A DNA stretch of 64,000 nucleotides from Flavobacterium ranwuense (GTDB taxonomy: Bacteria > Bacteroidota > Bacteroidia > Flavobacteriales > Flavobacteriaceae). The DNA lies in the NCBI RefSeq assembly GCF_004349315.1, contig NZ_SMLH01000001.1:372001-436000 (forward strand), in the 5' to 3' direction. Under the pieces are notes generated by a model. It was given only the letters and a program-made list of their open reading frames with translations. It did not search any database and had not been told where the DNA came from. A program made the translations under genes and the position numbers. Below, piece by piece: positions 53,651-61,888 of the stretch; the stretch's first letter is position 1, and every line of letters starts with the position of its first letter.

Positions 53651-54643
53651 CTATTTGTTTAAAAGTATCGCCGCTTCTTTGGCAAAATAAGTTGAAATCA
53701 AACTTGCCCCTGCTCTTTTGATACACATTAATTGTTCCATCATAATTTTATCATGATCGAGCCAGCCTCTTTCGGCAGCGGCTTTAATCATCGCATATTC
53801 CCCCGAAACATGATAAACCGTAACGGGAACATTTACCGCATTTTTAACTTCACGAACGATGTCTAAATAGGCAATGCCGGGTTTTACCATGACCATATCG
53901 GCACCTTCTTCCACGTCCCACAACGCTTCTTTGATGGCTTCAATGCGATTGGCATAATCCATTTGGTATGTTTTTTTGTCTTTTGGAATTTCAGTCGCAT
54001 CAACAGGAGCGCTATCTAAAGCGTCACGAAACGGTCCGTAAAAAGCAGATGCGTATTTTGCAGAATAACTCATGATGCCTACATTATGAAAACCCACAGC
54101 GTCAAGACCTTCACGCAAACGCAATACACGTCCATCCATCATGTCCGATGGCGCTACAAAATCGGCACCTGCTTGCGCATGAGAAACGGCCATTTTTACC
54201 AAGGCGTCCACAGTCGAATCATTTTCTACATCGCCATTTCCAATTATTCCGTCATGACCATAAATGGAATACGGATCCAAAGCTACATCAGGCATTACAA
54301 TCATTTCGGGACAAGCGGCTTTGATGGCACGAATGGCATTTTGCATTAATCCATCTTGATTCCAAGCTTCTTTTCCTGTATTGTCTTTTAAATTCTCACT
54401 TACTTTTACATAAATATTCACCGCACGAATGCCTAAATCGAATAATTCATGAATTTCTTTTACCGTCAAATCAATCGAACGACGAAATATGCCTGGCATG
54501 GAGGGGATTTCCACTTGTACATTTTCGCCTTCAGCAATAAACATAGGAAACATGAAATCACTTGGACTTAAACTGGTTTCACGAACTAAGCTTCTGATGG
54601 ATTCGTTCGTTCTTAATCTTCTGCCTCTGTGTAATGGGAACAT
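53651..54643 (-). CDS. hemB: Porphobilinogen synthase (delta-aminolevulinate dehydratase)
   Basis: 330 residues. It condenses two 5-aminolevulinate molecules to porphobilinogen. The family motifs are SPSDFMFPMFIAEG near the N-terminus, DMMDGRVLRLRE, the Schiff-base lysine in SAKYASAFYGPFRDA and the second lysine in MVMVKPGIAYLDIV, then HVSGEYAMIKAAAERGWLDHD. It is cytosolic. It lies last of the six minus-strand hem genes, behind hemF and a perfect 19-bp hairpin in the 109-base gap, which could set its expression apart. Confidence 0.98.
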   Translation of the reverse strand: MFPLHRGRRLRTNESIRSLVRETSLSPSDFMFPMFIAEGENVQVEIPSMPGIFRRSIDLTVKEIHELFDLGIRAVNIYVKVSENLKDNTGKEAWNQDGLMQNAIRAIKAACPEMIVMPDVALDPYSIYGHDGIIGNGDVENDSTVDALVKMAVSHAQAGADFVAPSDMMDGRVLRLREGLDAVGFHNVGIMSYSAKYASAFYGPFRDALDSAPVDATEIPKDKKTYQMDYANRIEAIKEALWDVEEGADMVMVKPGIAYLDIVREVKNAVNVPVTVYHVSGEYAMIKAAAERGWLDHDKIMMEQLMCIKRAGASLISTYFAKEAAILLNK

Positions 54644-54681
54644 ATATTTTCGTTTAAAGTTAAACTTTAATTTGTTTTTTA

Positions 54682-54745
54682 AACCATTAAGAAATTAAGG
54701 TTCATTAAGATTTAAAACTTAATCTTCCTTAATTTCTTAATGGTT
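54682..54745. repeat. Perfect 19-bp hairpin between hemF and hemB
   Basis: Arms 54682-54700 and 54727-54745 (CCTTAATTTCTTAATGGTT) are exact reverse complements, with an inner ATTAAG/CTTAAT pair. A third copy of the 19-mer lies at about 44942. It sits within an operon, so it may attenuate or protect the transcript rather than end it. Confidence 0.7.
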
Positions 54746-54752
54746 AAACTAT

Positions 54753-55655
54753 TTAAATCCAATTTTTTGGATTTTCTAATACGTTTACTAATTTTTCTTC
54801 TTCGCTTCCTGCTTCTGCGTGATGATCGTAAACCCATTGCACATGTGGTGGTAAACTCATCAAAATACTTTCGATTCTTCCGTTGGTTTTTAGACCAAAT
54901 AAAGTGCCTTTATCGTGAACTAAATTGAACTCTACGTAACGACCGCGGCGAATCTCCTGCCACATTCTTTGTTCTGGAGTATACGGTAAATCTTTTCTTT
55001 TTTCAACAATGGGAACATACGCTTGCAGAAAACTATTACCAACTTCGGTTACAAAGTTGTACCAATCTTGCATTGACATTGTATCTGTTGCTTTGCAATA
55101 ATCGAAAAACAATCCGCCAATTCCACGCGCTTCATTCCTGTGAGCGTTCCAGAAATAGGCATCACATTGTTTTTTGTATTTGGGATAAAATTCTGAATTA
55201 TGTTTGTCGCAGGCCGTTTTACAGGTTTGATGAAAATGAATCGCATCTTCTTCAAACAGATAATAGGGTGTTAAATCCTGTCCGCCACCAAACCATTGCT
55301 GGATTACGTTTCCATTGTCATCGTACATTTCGAAATAACGCCAGTTCGCGTGAACTGTTGGTGTCATTGGATTTTTTGGGTGCAAAACCAAACTTAATCC
55401 GCAGGCAAAAAAATCAGCTTCACCTACATTGAACATCTTTTGCATGGCTTCGGGTAATTTCCCGTGTACTGCCGAAATATTCACTCCGCCTTTTTCGAAA
55501 ACGGTTCCATTTTCTATCACGCGGGTTCTTCCGCCACCACCTTCCGGACGTTCCCAAAGATCTTCACGGAATTTGGCTTGACCTTCAATTGCTTCCAATC
55601 CTTTACAGATTTGATCTTGAAGGTTTTGTATGTAAGAATAAAATTGTTCTTTCAT
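54753..55655 (-). CDS. hemF: Oxygen-dependent coproporphyrinogen III oxidase
   Basis: 300 residues. It decarboxylates coproporphyrinogen III with O2. Conserved parts are GGGGRTRVIENGTVFEKGGVN, HANWRYFEMYD, WFGGGQDLTPYYLFEED, the FHQTCKTACDKH helix, and RGRYVEFNLVHDKGTLFGLKTNGRIESILMSLPP. Only aerobic growth is served by this form; no hemN is in the window. It lies 69 bases behind hemE. Confidence 0.98.
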   Translation of the reverse strand: MKEQFYSYIQNLQDQICKGLEAIEGQAKFREDLWERPEGGGGRTRVIENGTVFEKGGVNISAVHGKLPEAMQKMFNVGEADFFACGLSLVLHPKNPMTPTVHANWRYFEMYDDNGNVIQQWFGGGQDLTPYYLFEEDAIHFHQTCKTACDKHNSEFYPKYKKQCDAYFWNAHRNEARGIGGLFFDYCKATDTMSMQDWYNFVTEVGNSFLQAYVPIVEKRKDLPYTPEQRMWQEIRRGRYVEFNLVHDKGTLFGLKTNGRIESILMSLPPHVQWVYDHHAEAGSEEEKLVNVLENPKNWI

Positions 55656-55724
55656 TATAAATTAGTTTTCAGCAGCAGTTTTTCAATTCCAAAAATGGAA
55701 AGTAAAAACTGTGACTGTGACTGA

Positions 55725-56750
55725 CTACTGATTGTATTCCTTCACTGCATCAATGAACGCTTTCGCGTGATCAACAGGAATATTCGGTAAAATTCCGTGA
55801 CCTAAATTCACGATGTATTTATCTTTCCCGAATTCGTCAATCATTTCGTGTACCATTTTCTTAATCACCGGAATTGGAGACAACAATCTTGATGGATCAA
55901 AATTTCCTTGTAAAGTAATATTTCCACCAGACAAGTATCGTGCATTTCTTGGAGAACAAGTCCAGTCAACTCCTAATGCTGATGCTCTACTTTTCCCCAT
56001 TTCACCCAATGCAAACCAACATCCTTTTCCAAAAACAATCACCGGAGCATCATCAGCTAATGCTTCAATGATTTGGTTGATGTATTTCCATGAGAATTCT
56101 TGATAATCCACTGGCGAAAGCATTCCACCCCAAGAGTCAAAAATTTGAACGGCGTTTACTCCCGCTTTTACTTTTTCTTTCAAATATAAAATAGTGGTAT
56201 CCGTGATTTTTTGCAATAAAACGTGCGCTGCTTCTGGGTGTTGGAAACAAAATCCTTTGGCCATATCAAAACTTTTAGAACCTTTCCCTTCCACTGCATA
56301 ACACATAATTGTCCAAGGAGAACCTGCGAAACCGATTAACGGCACCTCATCATTCAGCATTTCTTTGGTCAATTTGATAGCGTCAAAAACGTATCCTAAT
56401 GTTTCATTTACATCTGGAACGATTACTTTTTCTACATCTTGAATCGTACGAATAGGATTTGGTAAAAACGGACCAAAATTTTCTTTCATCAACACTTCAA
56501 TTCCCATAGCCTGTGGAATTACCAAAATATCCGAAAACAAAATCGCAGCATCCGGAGCAATTCTTCGTATTGGTTGTACGGTGATTTCAGCAGCTAATTC
56601 GGGCGTTTGACAACGGGTGAAAAAATCATATTTATCACGCAAAGCGATGAATTCCGGTAAATATCTTCCCGCTTGACGCATCATCCAAACTGGTGGACGT
56701 TGTACTGTTTCTCCTTTTAGTGCTCTTAAAAATAGGTCGTTCTTAATCAT
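55725..56750 (-). CDS. hemE: Uroporphyrinogen III decarboxylase
   Basis: 341 residues from the ATG at 56750 ([14 protein letters not shown]), which matches the family start; a longer frame from 56813 would overlap hemD by 41 bases. Substrate and active-site motifs are [31 protein letters not shown] and [19 protein letters not shown], with a conserved [15 protein letters not shown] near the end. It converts uroporphyrinogen III to coproporphyrinogen III in the cytosol. The gap to hemD is 22 bases. Confidence 0.97.
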   Translation of the reverse strand: MIKNDLFLRALKGETVQRPPVWMMRQAGRYLPEFIALRDKYDFFTRCQTPELAAEITVQPIRRIAPDAAILFSDILVIPQAMGIEVLMKENFGPFLPNPIRTIQDVEKVIVPDVNETLGYVFDAIKLTKEMLNDEVPLIGFAGSPWTIMCYAVEGKGSKSFDMAKGFCFQHPEAAHVLLQKITDTTILYLKEKVKAGVNAVQIFDSWGGMLSPVDYQEFSWKYINQIIEALADDAPVIVFGKGCWFALGEMGKSRASALGVDWTCSPRNARYLSGGNITLQGNFDPSRLLSPIPVIKKMVHEMIDEFGKDKYIVNLGHGILPNIPVDHAKAFIDAVKEYNQ

Positions 56751-56772
56751 GTATTTAAATTTTAGCAGATAG

Positions 56773-57456
56773 CTAGATGCTTTCCGTTTTATAATATTCA
56801 ATAACTTCCTCAATCACCTCTTCGATAGTTGGTGTTTCGGCAATTACTATGTTTTTAATTTTCTTTGTTTCTAATGCTGATGCTGTAGTAGTGCCTATGC
56901 AAAAACAAACTTCATTCTTGATTTTATTATTTGTCAAATAACTTTCAACGCCAGATGGGCTAAAAAATAATATTCCGTCAAAATTTTCTTGGTCTGATAT
57001 TTTAAAAGGCGCAAGTGTTGTTTGATACACTTCGATTTCGTTAAAAGTTATTCCAGCGCTTTTTAATGCTGCTGGCAACGTTTCTTTACGCAAATTTCCG
57101 CTTAAAAAAGTATAGCTTTCCTTATTGTAAATTAAAGTGATTATTTCGGCTAATTCAAATGCATAATCCAAGTAAACATCCACAGTAAAGCCATGCGATT
57201 CCAGTAATTCTTTGGTTTTAATACCTACACAAAAAACAGGCTTCGTCTTTAAAACTTCCCAACCGTTTTGTTCTATCAAACTTAAAACAGCATTTTGGCT
57301 ACTAAAAATTAAGTTGTTGTTGATTGTATTCAGTTCAAAAAGGTTGTTTTTAATTTCGATGAAATCTTGTTCTAAAAGATCAAAATTAGCATCAATAAAT
57401 ACTTGCCTTTGTTCTGCCGACAATGTTTTGGTGGATAAAATGCTTGTTTGGCTCAT
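56773..57456 (-). CDS. hemD: Uroporphyrinogen III synthase
   Basis: 227 residues of the two-domain HemD fold, a poorly conserved family. Visible marks are [49 protein letters not shown] and [16 protein letters not shown] with [12 protein letters not shown]. It closes hydroxymethylbilane with inversion of ring D. It lies between hemC (1-base overlap) and hemE. Confidence 0.94.
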   Translation of the reverse strand: MSQTSILSTKTLSAEQRQVFIDANFDLLEQDFIEIKNNLFELNTINNNLIFSSQNAVLSLIEQNGWEVLKTKPVFCVGIKTKELLESHGFTVDVYLDYAFELAEIITLIYNKESYTFLSGNLRKETLPAALKSAGITFNEIEVYQTTLAPFKISDQENFDGILFFSPSGVESYLTNNKIKNEVCFCIGTTTASALETKKIKNIVIAETPTIEEVIEEVIEYYKTESI

Positions 57457-58373
57457 TATTTCTTCAAATTAATTTTAATTTCCCTCATCAATTCTGCTCC
57501 GCCATTCTCTAAAATTTCTTGGGCTGATGCAAATCCTAATTTTTTCCATTCTTGCAAGGGAACGGTTTTTTCTATTTCGATTTTTTGTTTTCCATCAATA
57601 GAAAACAAAACGCCCTTAAACACTATTTCATCTTCTATAAATACGGCCAAAGCTCCAATTGGTGCCGTACAACCACCTTCGAGTGTTTTTAGAAACTGTC
57701 TTTCGATATGGGTACACACTTCAGTTTCGATATCATTCAATTCAGAAACAGCTTCTCTGCAAAAATCATCATTTGCCATGGCTACAATCACCATAGCGCC
57801 TTGAGCCGGCGCCGGAATCATCCAATCCAGATCGATATAATTTGAGGGTTTCAAGTTGATTCTTTCCAATCCTGCTGCCGCAAAAACAGCTCCATTCCAA
57901 TCGCTGTCCTGCAATTTCTGCAATCTCGTATTGACGTTTCCACGCAAATCAACTACATTGTGATTGGGATATTTATTGAGCCATTGTGCCTGACGGCGCA
58001 AACTACCTGTCGCAATTGTGCCTTCTCCATTAAGAAAATCAAGGTTTCCTTTGTGTACCAAAATATCTAACGTATTCGCTCTTTCCAAAACTGCTGCTTG
58101 CACAATTCCTATTGGCAAAGCCGTAGGAACATCTTTCATCGAATGTACTGCAATATCCACTTGACCATTAATCATAGCGATATCCAGTGTTTTAGTAAAA
58201 ATTCCTGTGATTCCTAATTCGTAAAGTGGTTTGTCGAGAATAAGATCTCCTTGTGATTTTACCGCTATAATTTCGGTTTTATACCCTAAATCATTTAGTT
58301 TTTTTTCGACGTTATGGGCTTGCCAAAGTGCGAGTTCGCTGTCGCGGGTTCCTATGCGTATGGTTTTATTCAT
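57456..58373 (-). CDS. hemC: Porphobilinogen deaminase (hydroxymethylbilane synthase)
   Basis: 305 residues. IGTRDSELALWQAHNVEK opens domain 1; SMKDVPTALP, GSLRRQAQWL and the RGNVNTRLQKL loop line the active site; the dipyrromethane cofactor attaches to the cysteine in LEGGCTAPIGALA. It polymerises four porphobilinogens. It overlaps hemA and hemD by one base on each side, a tightly coupled stretch. Confidence 0.98.
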   Translation of the reverse strand: MNKTIRIGTRDSELALWQAHNVEKKLNDLGYKTEIIAVKSQGDLILDKPLYELGITGIFTKTLDIAMINGQVDIAVHSMKDVPTALPIGIVQAAVLERANTLDILVHKGNLDFLNGEGTIATGSLRRQAQWLNKYPNHNVVDLRGNVNTRLQKLQDSDWNGAVFAAAGLERINLKPSNYIDLDWMIPAPAQGAMVIVAMANDDFCREAVSELNDIETEVCTHIERQFLKTLEGGCTAPIGALAVFIEDEIVFKGVLFSIDGKQKIEIEKTVPLQEWKKLGFASAQEILENGGAELMREIKINLKK

Positions 58374-59629
58374 TATTTTGTAGTCACTCCAATTTTAAAA
58401 ACTTTTTCAATCCATTCGATACTTTCATCCACCATCGTATCATCATCTTTCAAATGGTTGGCAAAGTGTGTCGTTATTTTTTGAATAATTCTATTGCTGA
58501 TTATTTCGGCCTGTTCTTCGTTGAAGTTTGAAATTTTCTTGCTTTGGAAATCCAATTCGGATGTTTTTATCGCATTCAATTTTGCTTTTAAAGCATTGAT
58601 TGTCGGGGCAAATTTTCTGCCTTTGGTCCAGGTAATAAATTCTTCTTTGATTTCTTCAATGATGGCTTCAGCAGCAGGAATGTGTTTTTTTCTGTTTTCT
58701 AAAGTTTCGTCTGTCATTTGAGACAAATAATCCATGTGAATCAGCGTAACGCCTTCTAAATCCTGAACATCTTCATTTACATTTTTCGGAATGGACAAAT
58801 CTAAAATCAAAAGTGGTTTCTTCAAATTCAGAATCGCTTTGTCAATAGTTGGATTTTGTGCACCGGTAGCTACCACAACAACATCTGCTTTTTGTAATTC
58901 CAAATGCAGTTCCGAATAATCTTTTACAATTAAATTCAATTTTCCGGCTAATTTTTCTGCTTTCTCTTTAGTTCTGTTAATTAGCGTAATATGCTCGTTT
59001 TTAGTATGTTTTACTAAATTTTCACAGGTATTTCTACCAATTTTACCAGTACCAAACAATAGAATATTTTTATTTCCAATGTCTTCTACATTCTTGAAAA
59101 TATATTGAACCGCAGCAAAAGAAACCGAAGTTGCTCCCGAACTAATTTCCGTATCGGTTTTTATTTTTTTACTGGCTTGTATTACGGCATTCACCAATCG
59201 TTCCATAAAAGCATTGGCTAAACCCAACGATTTTGATTGTGAAAAAGAATTTCTTATTTGGGCGATAATTTCAAAATCACCTAATATTTGGCTGTCCAAA
59301 CCTGTTCCTACACGAAACAAATGACTGATTGCTTCTTGATTTTTATAGACAAAACCTACTTTTTGAAATGCTTCAACAGACCCTTGACTATTCTCACAAA
59401 TTAATTTGATTAATTGAAAGGGATGTTCCGCATACCCATAAATCTCAGTACGGTTGCAGGTAGAAGTGACTATTAAACTCTCTATTCCTTCATTCTTAGC
59501 TTGTTCGAGTAAACGCGTTTTTGCAGCAGCGTCTAAACTAAACTTGCCTCTAATCTCAGCATCCGCTTTTTTATAGCTCAATCCAACTGCGTAAAAATAG
59601 TGATGCTTTAATGTTTTATTGTTTTCCAT
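58373..59629 (-). CDS. hemA: Glutamyl-tRNA reductase
   Basis: 418 residues. This NADPH enzyme makes glutamate-1-semialdehyde, the committed step of C5-pathway haem synthesis. The catalytic cysteine is in TSTCNRTEIYGYAE near residue 60; the NADPH domain has LLFGTGKIGRNTCENLVKH, and the end is a dimerisation helix. The partner hemL is not in the window. It is first in the minus-strand hem operon, with a -7 element 26 bases upstream and a divergent AraC gene beyond. Confidence 0.98.
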   Translation of the reverse strand: MENNKTLKHHYFYAVGLSYKKADAEIRGKFSLDAAAKTRLLEQAKNEGIESLIVTSTCNRTEIYGYAEHPFQLIKLICENSQGSVEAFQKVGFVYKNQEAISHLFRVGTGLDSQILGDFEIIAQIRNSFSQSKSLGLANAFMERLVNAVIQASKKIKTDTEISSGATSVSFAAVQYIFKNVEDIGNKNILLFGTGKIGRNTCENLVKHTKNEHITLINRTKEKAEKLAGKLNLIVKDYSELHLELQKADVVVVATGAQNPTIDKAILNLKKPLLILDLSIPKNVNEDVQDLEGVTLIHMDYLSQMTDETLENRKKHIPAAEAIIEEIKEEFITWTKGRKFAPTINALKAKLNAIKTSELDFQSKKISNFNEEQAEIISNRIIQKITTHFANHLKDDDTMVDESIEWIEKVFKIGVTTK

Positions 59630-59654
59630 ATTTGCACTTTTCCAGAAAGTGTGA

Positions 59655-59662
59655 CAAAATTA
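59655..59662 (-). promoter_or_regulatory. -7 promoter element of the hemACDEFB operon
   Basis: CAAAATTA reads TAATTTTG on the minus strand (TAnnTTTG), 26 bases before the hemA ATG. Confidence 0.6.
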
Positions 59663-59756
59663 TGACTATAGTATTTATAAAAGTAACGCTAGAAGTTCTT
59701 TTTGTATCGCTAAGTGATTTTTTGGTTTTAAATCGTTGTTTTATTATAAAAACCCT

Positions 59757-59764
59757 TATTTTTG
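59757..59764 (+). promoter_or_regulatory. -7 promoter element of the AraC regulator gene
   Basis: TATTTTTG fits TAnnTTTG, 93 bases before the ATG, leaving a leader that contains the TGATAATTATCA palindrome. Confidence 0.5.
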
Positions 59765-59822
59765 TAGCAGAAATGGGTTTTTTTAATCGCTCTATTTAGA
59801 GTGTTTCTAAATAAAATAACCT

Positions 59823-59834
59823 GATAATTATCAT
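59823..59834. promoter_or_regulatory. Candidate Fur-type operator before the AraC regulator
   Basis: TGATAATTATCA is a perfect 12-bp palindrome with GATAAT halves. The feoAB site (20488-20499) differs by one base, and the following ATTTTT is shared. Fur control is inferred, not shown. Confidence 0.5.
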
Positions 59835-59857
59835 TTTTAAGTAAAAAAAACATCGCT

Positions 59858-60733
59858 ATGAGTTCTCAAGAAATTATAAAAATTGAAGATGACTTTACCT
59901 TAATTCGCTTTCAGAATGACGGCACCGATGTCTTTCAAGCCCAACGTGAAGTAAGCAGCGGATTGATTCAATTTCATTTTGGATTAAAAGGAAGTGCCAA
60001 GTTCATCTTCAATCAAGGGAATTATGCTTTGGAATTAAAAGAAGAAAAATCATTGCTTTTATACAATCCTCAAAAAGAATTGCCTTTAAATCTGGAGTTA
60101 GCACCAAATTCCTGGGTGATTTCTGTGATTATTTCGATCAAGAAATTCCACGCTTTATTTTCGACAGAAGCAGATTATATCACCTTTTTAAGTGCCGATA
60201 ATAAGGACAAAAAATATTACAACGAAGGAAATATCAGCCCGTCGATGGCAATTGTTTTATCTCAATTGTTTCATTACAGTTTGCATCCGTCCATAAAAAA
60301 CCTATATTACAAAGGGAAAGGATATGAATTATTGAGTTTGTATTTCAATAGAACTGAAGATCCAAACGCAGAACAATGTCCGTTTTTAATAGATGAAGAT
60401 AATGTAATGAAAATTAAAAAAGCCAAAGAAATTATCATTGCTAATATGGCTGAACCGCCAGGATTACAGGAATTAGCAGATGAAATAGGGTTGAATCTAA
60501 AGAAGCTAAAAATGGGTTTCAAACAAATTTATGGCGATACCGTTTATGGGTTTCTGTTTGATTACAAAATGGATTTTGCCCGAAAATTGCTCGACAGCGG
60601 TTCCTATAATGTAAACGAAGTGGGATTGAAAATTGGATACAGCACCGGAAGTCATTTTATAGCAGCATTCAAAAAGAAATTTGCTACCACGCCAAAGAAA
60701 TATTTGATGTCAATCAACCCAAATATGCAGTAA
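59858..60733 (+). CDS. AraC-family regulator, PchR-like
   Basis: 291 residues. The C-terminal 105 hold two helix-turn-helix units (PPGLQELADEIGLNLKKLKMGFKQIYGDTVYGFLFDYKMDFARKLL, then VNEVGLKIGYSTGSHFIAAFKKKFATTPKKY residues). The N-terminal sensor domain (LIQFHFGLKGSAKFIFNQGNYALEL) and the linker YYKGKGYELLSLYF resemble PchR, which senses ferric siderophore. Its location between hemA and hemH suggests control of haem or iron genes on both sides. What it senses is unknown. A Fur-like palindrome lies in its leader. Confidence 0.92.
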   Translation: MSSQEIIKIEDDFTLIRFQNDGTDVFQAQREVSSGLIQFHFGLKGSAKFIFNQGNYALELKEEKSLLLYNPQKELPLNLELAPNSWVISVIISIKKFHALFSTEADYITFLSADNKDKKYYNEGNISPSMAIVLSQLFHYSLHPSIKNLYYKGKGYELLSLYFNRTEDPNAEQCPFLIDEDNVMKIKKAKEIIIANMAEPPGLQELADEIGLNLKKLKMGFKQIYGDTVYGFLFDYKMDFARKLLDSGSYNVNEVGLKIGYSTGSHFIAAFKKKFATTPKKYLMSINPNMQ

Positions 60734-60804
60734 CCAATTGATTTCTTATATTAAACAATAAATAAAAAATAGTTAATCACAATTTATAAAAAAGTAAGTT
60801 TATT

Positions 60805-60812
60805 TACTTTTG
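60805..60812 (+). promoter_or_regulatory. -7 promoter element of hemH within a small palindrome
   Basis: TACTTTTG fits TAnnTTTG, 20 bases before the ATG. It forms part of AAAGTAA ... TTACTTT, a 7-bp inverted repeat (about 60792-60811) that could be a regulator site. Confidence 0.6.
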
Positions 60813-60832
60813 TACCAACAAAAACCAGAAAC

Positions 60833-61888
60833 ATGAAAGGTGTATTATTAGTTAATTTAGGTTCTCCGGAAAGTCCAACCCCTAAAGATGTTAAACCGTA
60901 TTTAGATGAATTTTTAATGGACAAATACGTAATTGACGTTCCGTTTTTGTTGCGAGCATTGTTAGTTCGTGGAATAATTTTACAAACAAGACCTAAAAAA
61001 TCAGCCGCCGCTTACGCAAAAATATGGTGGGACGAAGGTTCCCCACTTGTGGTCATCTCCAAAAGAATGCACGCCAAAGTAAAGCAATTAGTTGATATTC
61101 CTGTTTCCTTAGCGATGCGTTATGGAAATCCTTCTTTATTGTCTGGTTTACAAGAATTGCATGACAAAGGCGTAAATGAAGTGCTGCTTTTTCCATTGTA
61201 CCCGCAACATGCGATGGCGTCTACAACTACAATATTAGAACTGGCCGAAGAATTGCGTAAAAAGTACTTCCCGGAAATGAAATTCACCATCGTTCCCGCA
61301 TTTTATAACAAACCTGATTATATAAAAAACCTGGCCGATTCTATCAAAGATCATTTAAAAGGTTTTGATTATGATCATTTATTATTCTCCTACCACGGAA
61401 TTCCGGAGCGACACATTCGTAAAACGGATATCACCAAATCGCATTGTAAAATTGACGGTTCTTGTTGCAACACACCTTCACCGTCACATGAGTTTTGTTA
61501 CCGTCACCAATGTTACGAAACTACCAAACAAGTAGTAAAATTACTGGGAATCCCGGAAGGAAAATACAGTCAGACTTTTCAATCACGTTTAGCAGGAGAC
61601 AAATGGCTAACGCCTTATACTGATGTGGAAATAAATAAAATGCCGGAACGCGGCATTAAAAATCTGGCTGTTGTAACGCCGGCATTCGTATCAGATTGTT
61701 TGGAGACTTTGGAAGAAATTGCCATGGAAGCCAATCATCAGTTTAAAGAACATGGAGGTCAAGAATTTTTAGCAATTCCCTGTTTAAATGATGGTGACGA
61801 CTGGTGTAAAACTGTAAGCAATTGGATTTCAAACTGGTCGAATGCCTCTTCATCCATTAAAGTTGACTCAGAAAAAATAAACGCTTAA
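60833..61888 (+). CDS. hemH: Ferrochelatase
   Basis: 351 residues. It inserts Fe(II) into protoporphyrin IX, the last haem step. Family motifs: LLVNLGSPESPTPKDVKPYL, GSPLVVISKRM, RYGNPSLLSG, the catalytic histidine in LLFSYHGIPERHIRKTD, QSRLAGDKWLTPYTD and TPAFVSDCLETLEEI. Between about 202 and 230 are five cysteines (HCKIDGSCCNTPS ... EFCYRHQC), a spacing like that of ferrochelatases with an internal 2Fe-2S cluster. The MATE gene follows without a gap. Confidence 0.98.
   Translation: MKGVLLVNLGSPESPTPKDVKPYLDEFLMDKYVIDVPFLLRALLVRGIILQTRPKKSAAAYAKIWWDEGSPLVVISKRMHAKVKQLVDIPVSLAMRYGNPSLLSGLQELHDKGVNEVLLFPLYPQHAMASTTTILELAEELRKKYFPEMKFTIVPAFYNKPDYIKNLADSIKDHLKGFDYDHLLFSYHGIPERHIRKTDITKSHCKIDGSCCNTPSPSHEFCYRHQCYETTKQVVKLLGIPEGKYSQTFQSRLAGDKWLTPYTDVEINKMPERGIKNLAVVTPAFVSDCLETLEEIAMEANHQFKEHGGQEFLAIPCLNDGDDWCKTVSNWISNWSNASSSIKVDSEKINA

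Noticed and set aside
56751..56813. Longer hemE starting at 56813
   Set aside because: The extra 21 residues are unlike the family and overlap hemD; the ATG at 56750 gives the conserved start.
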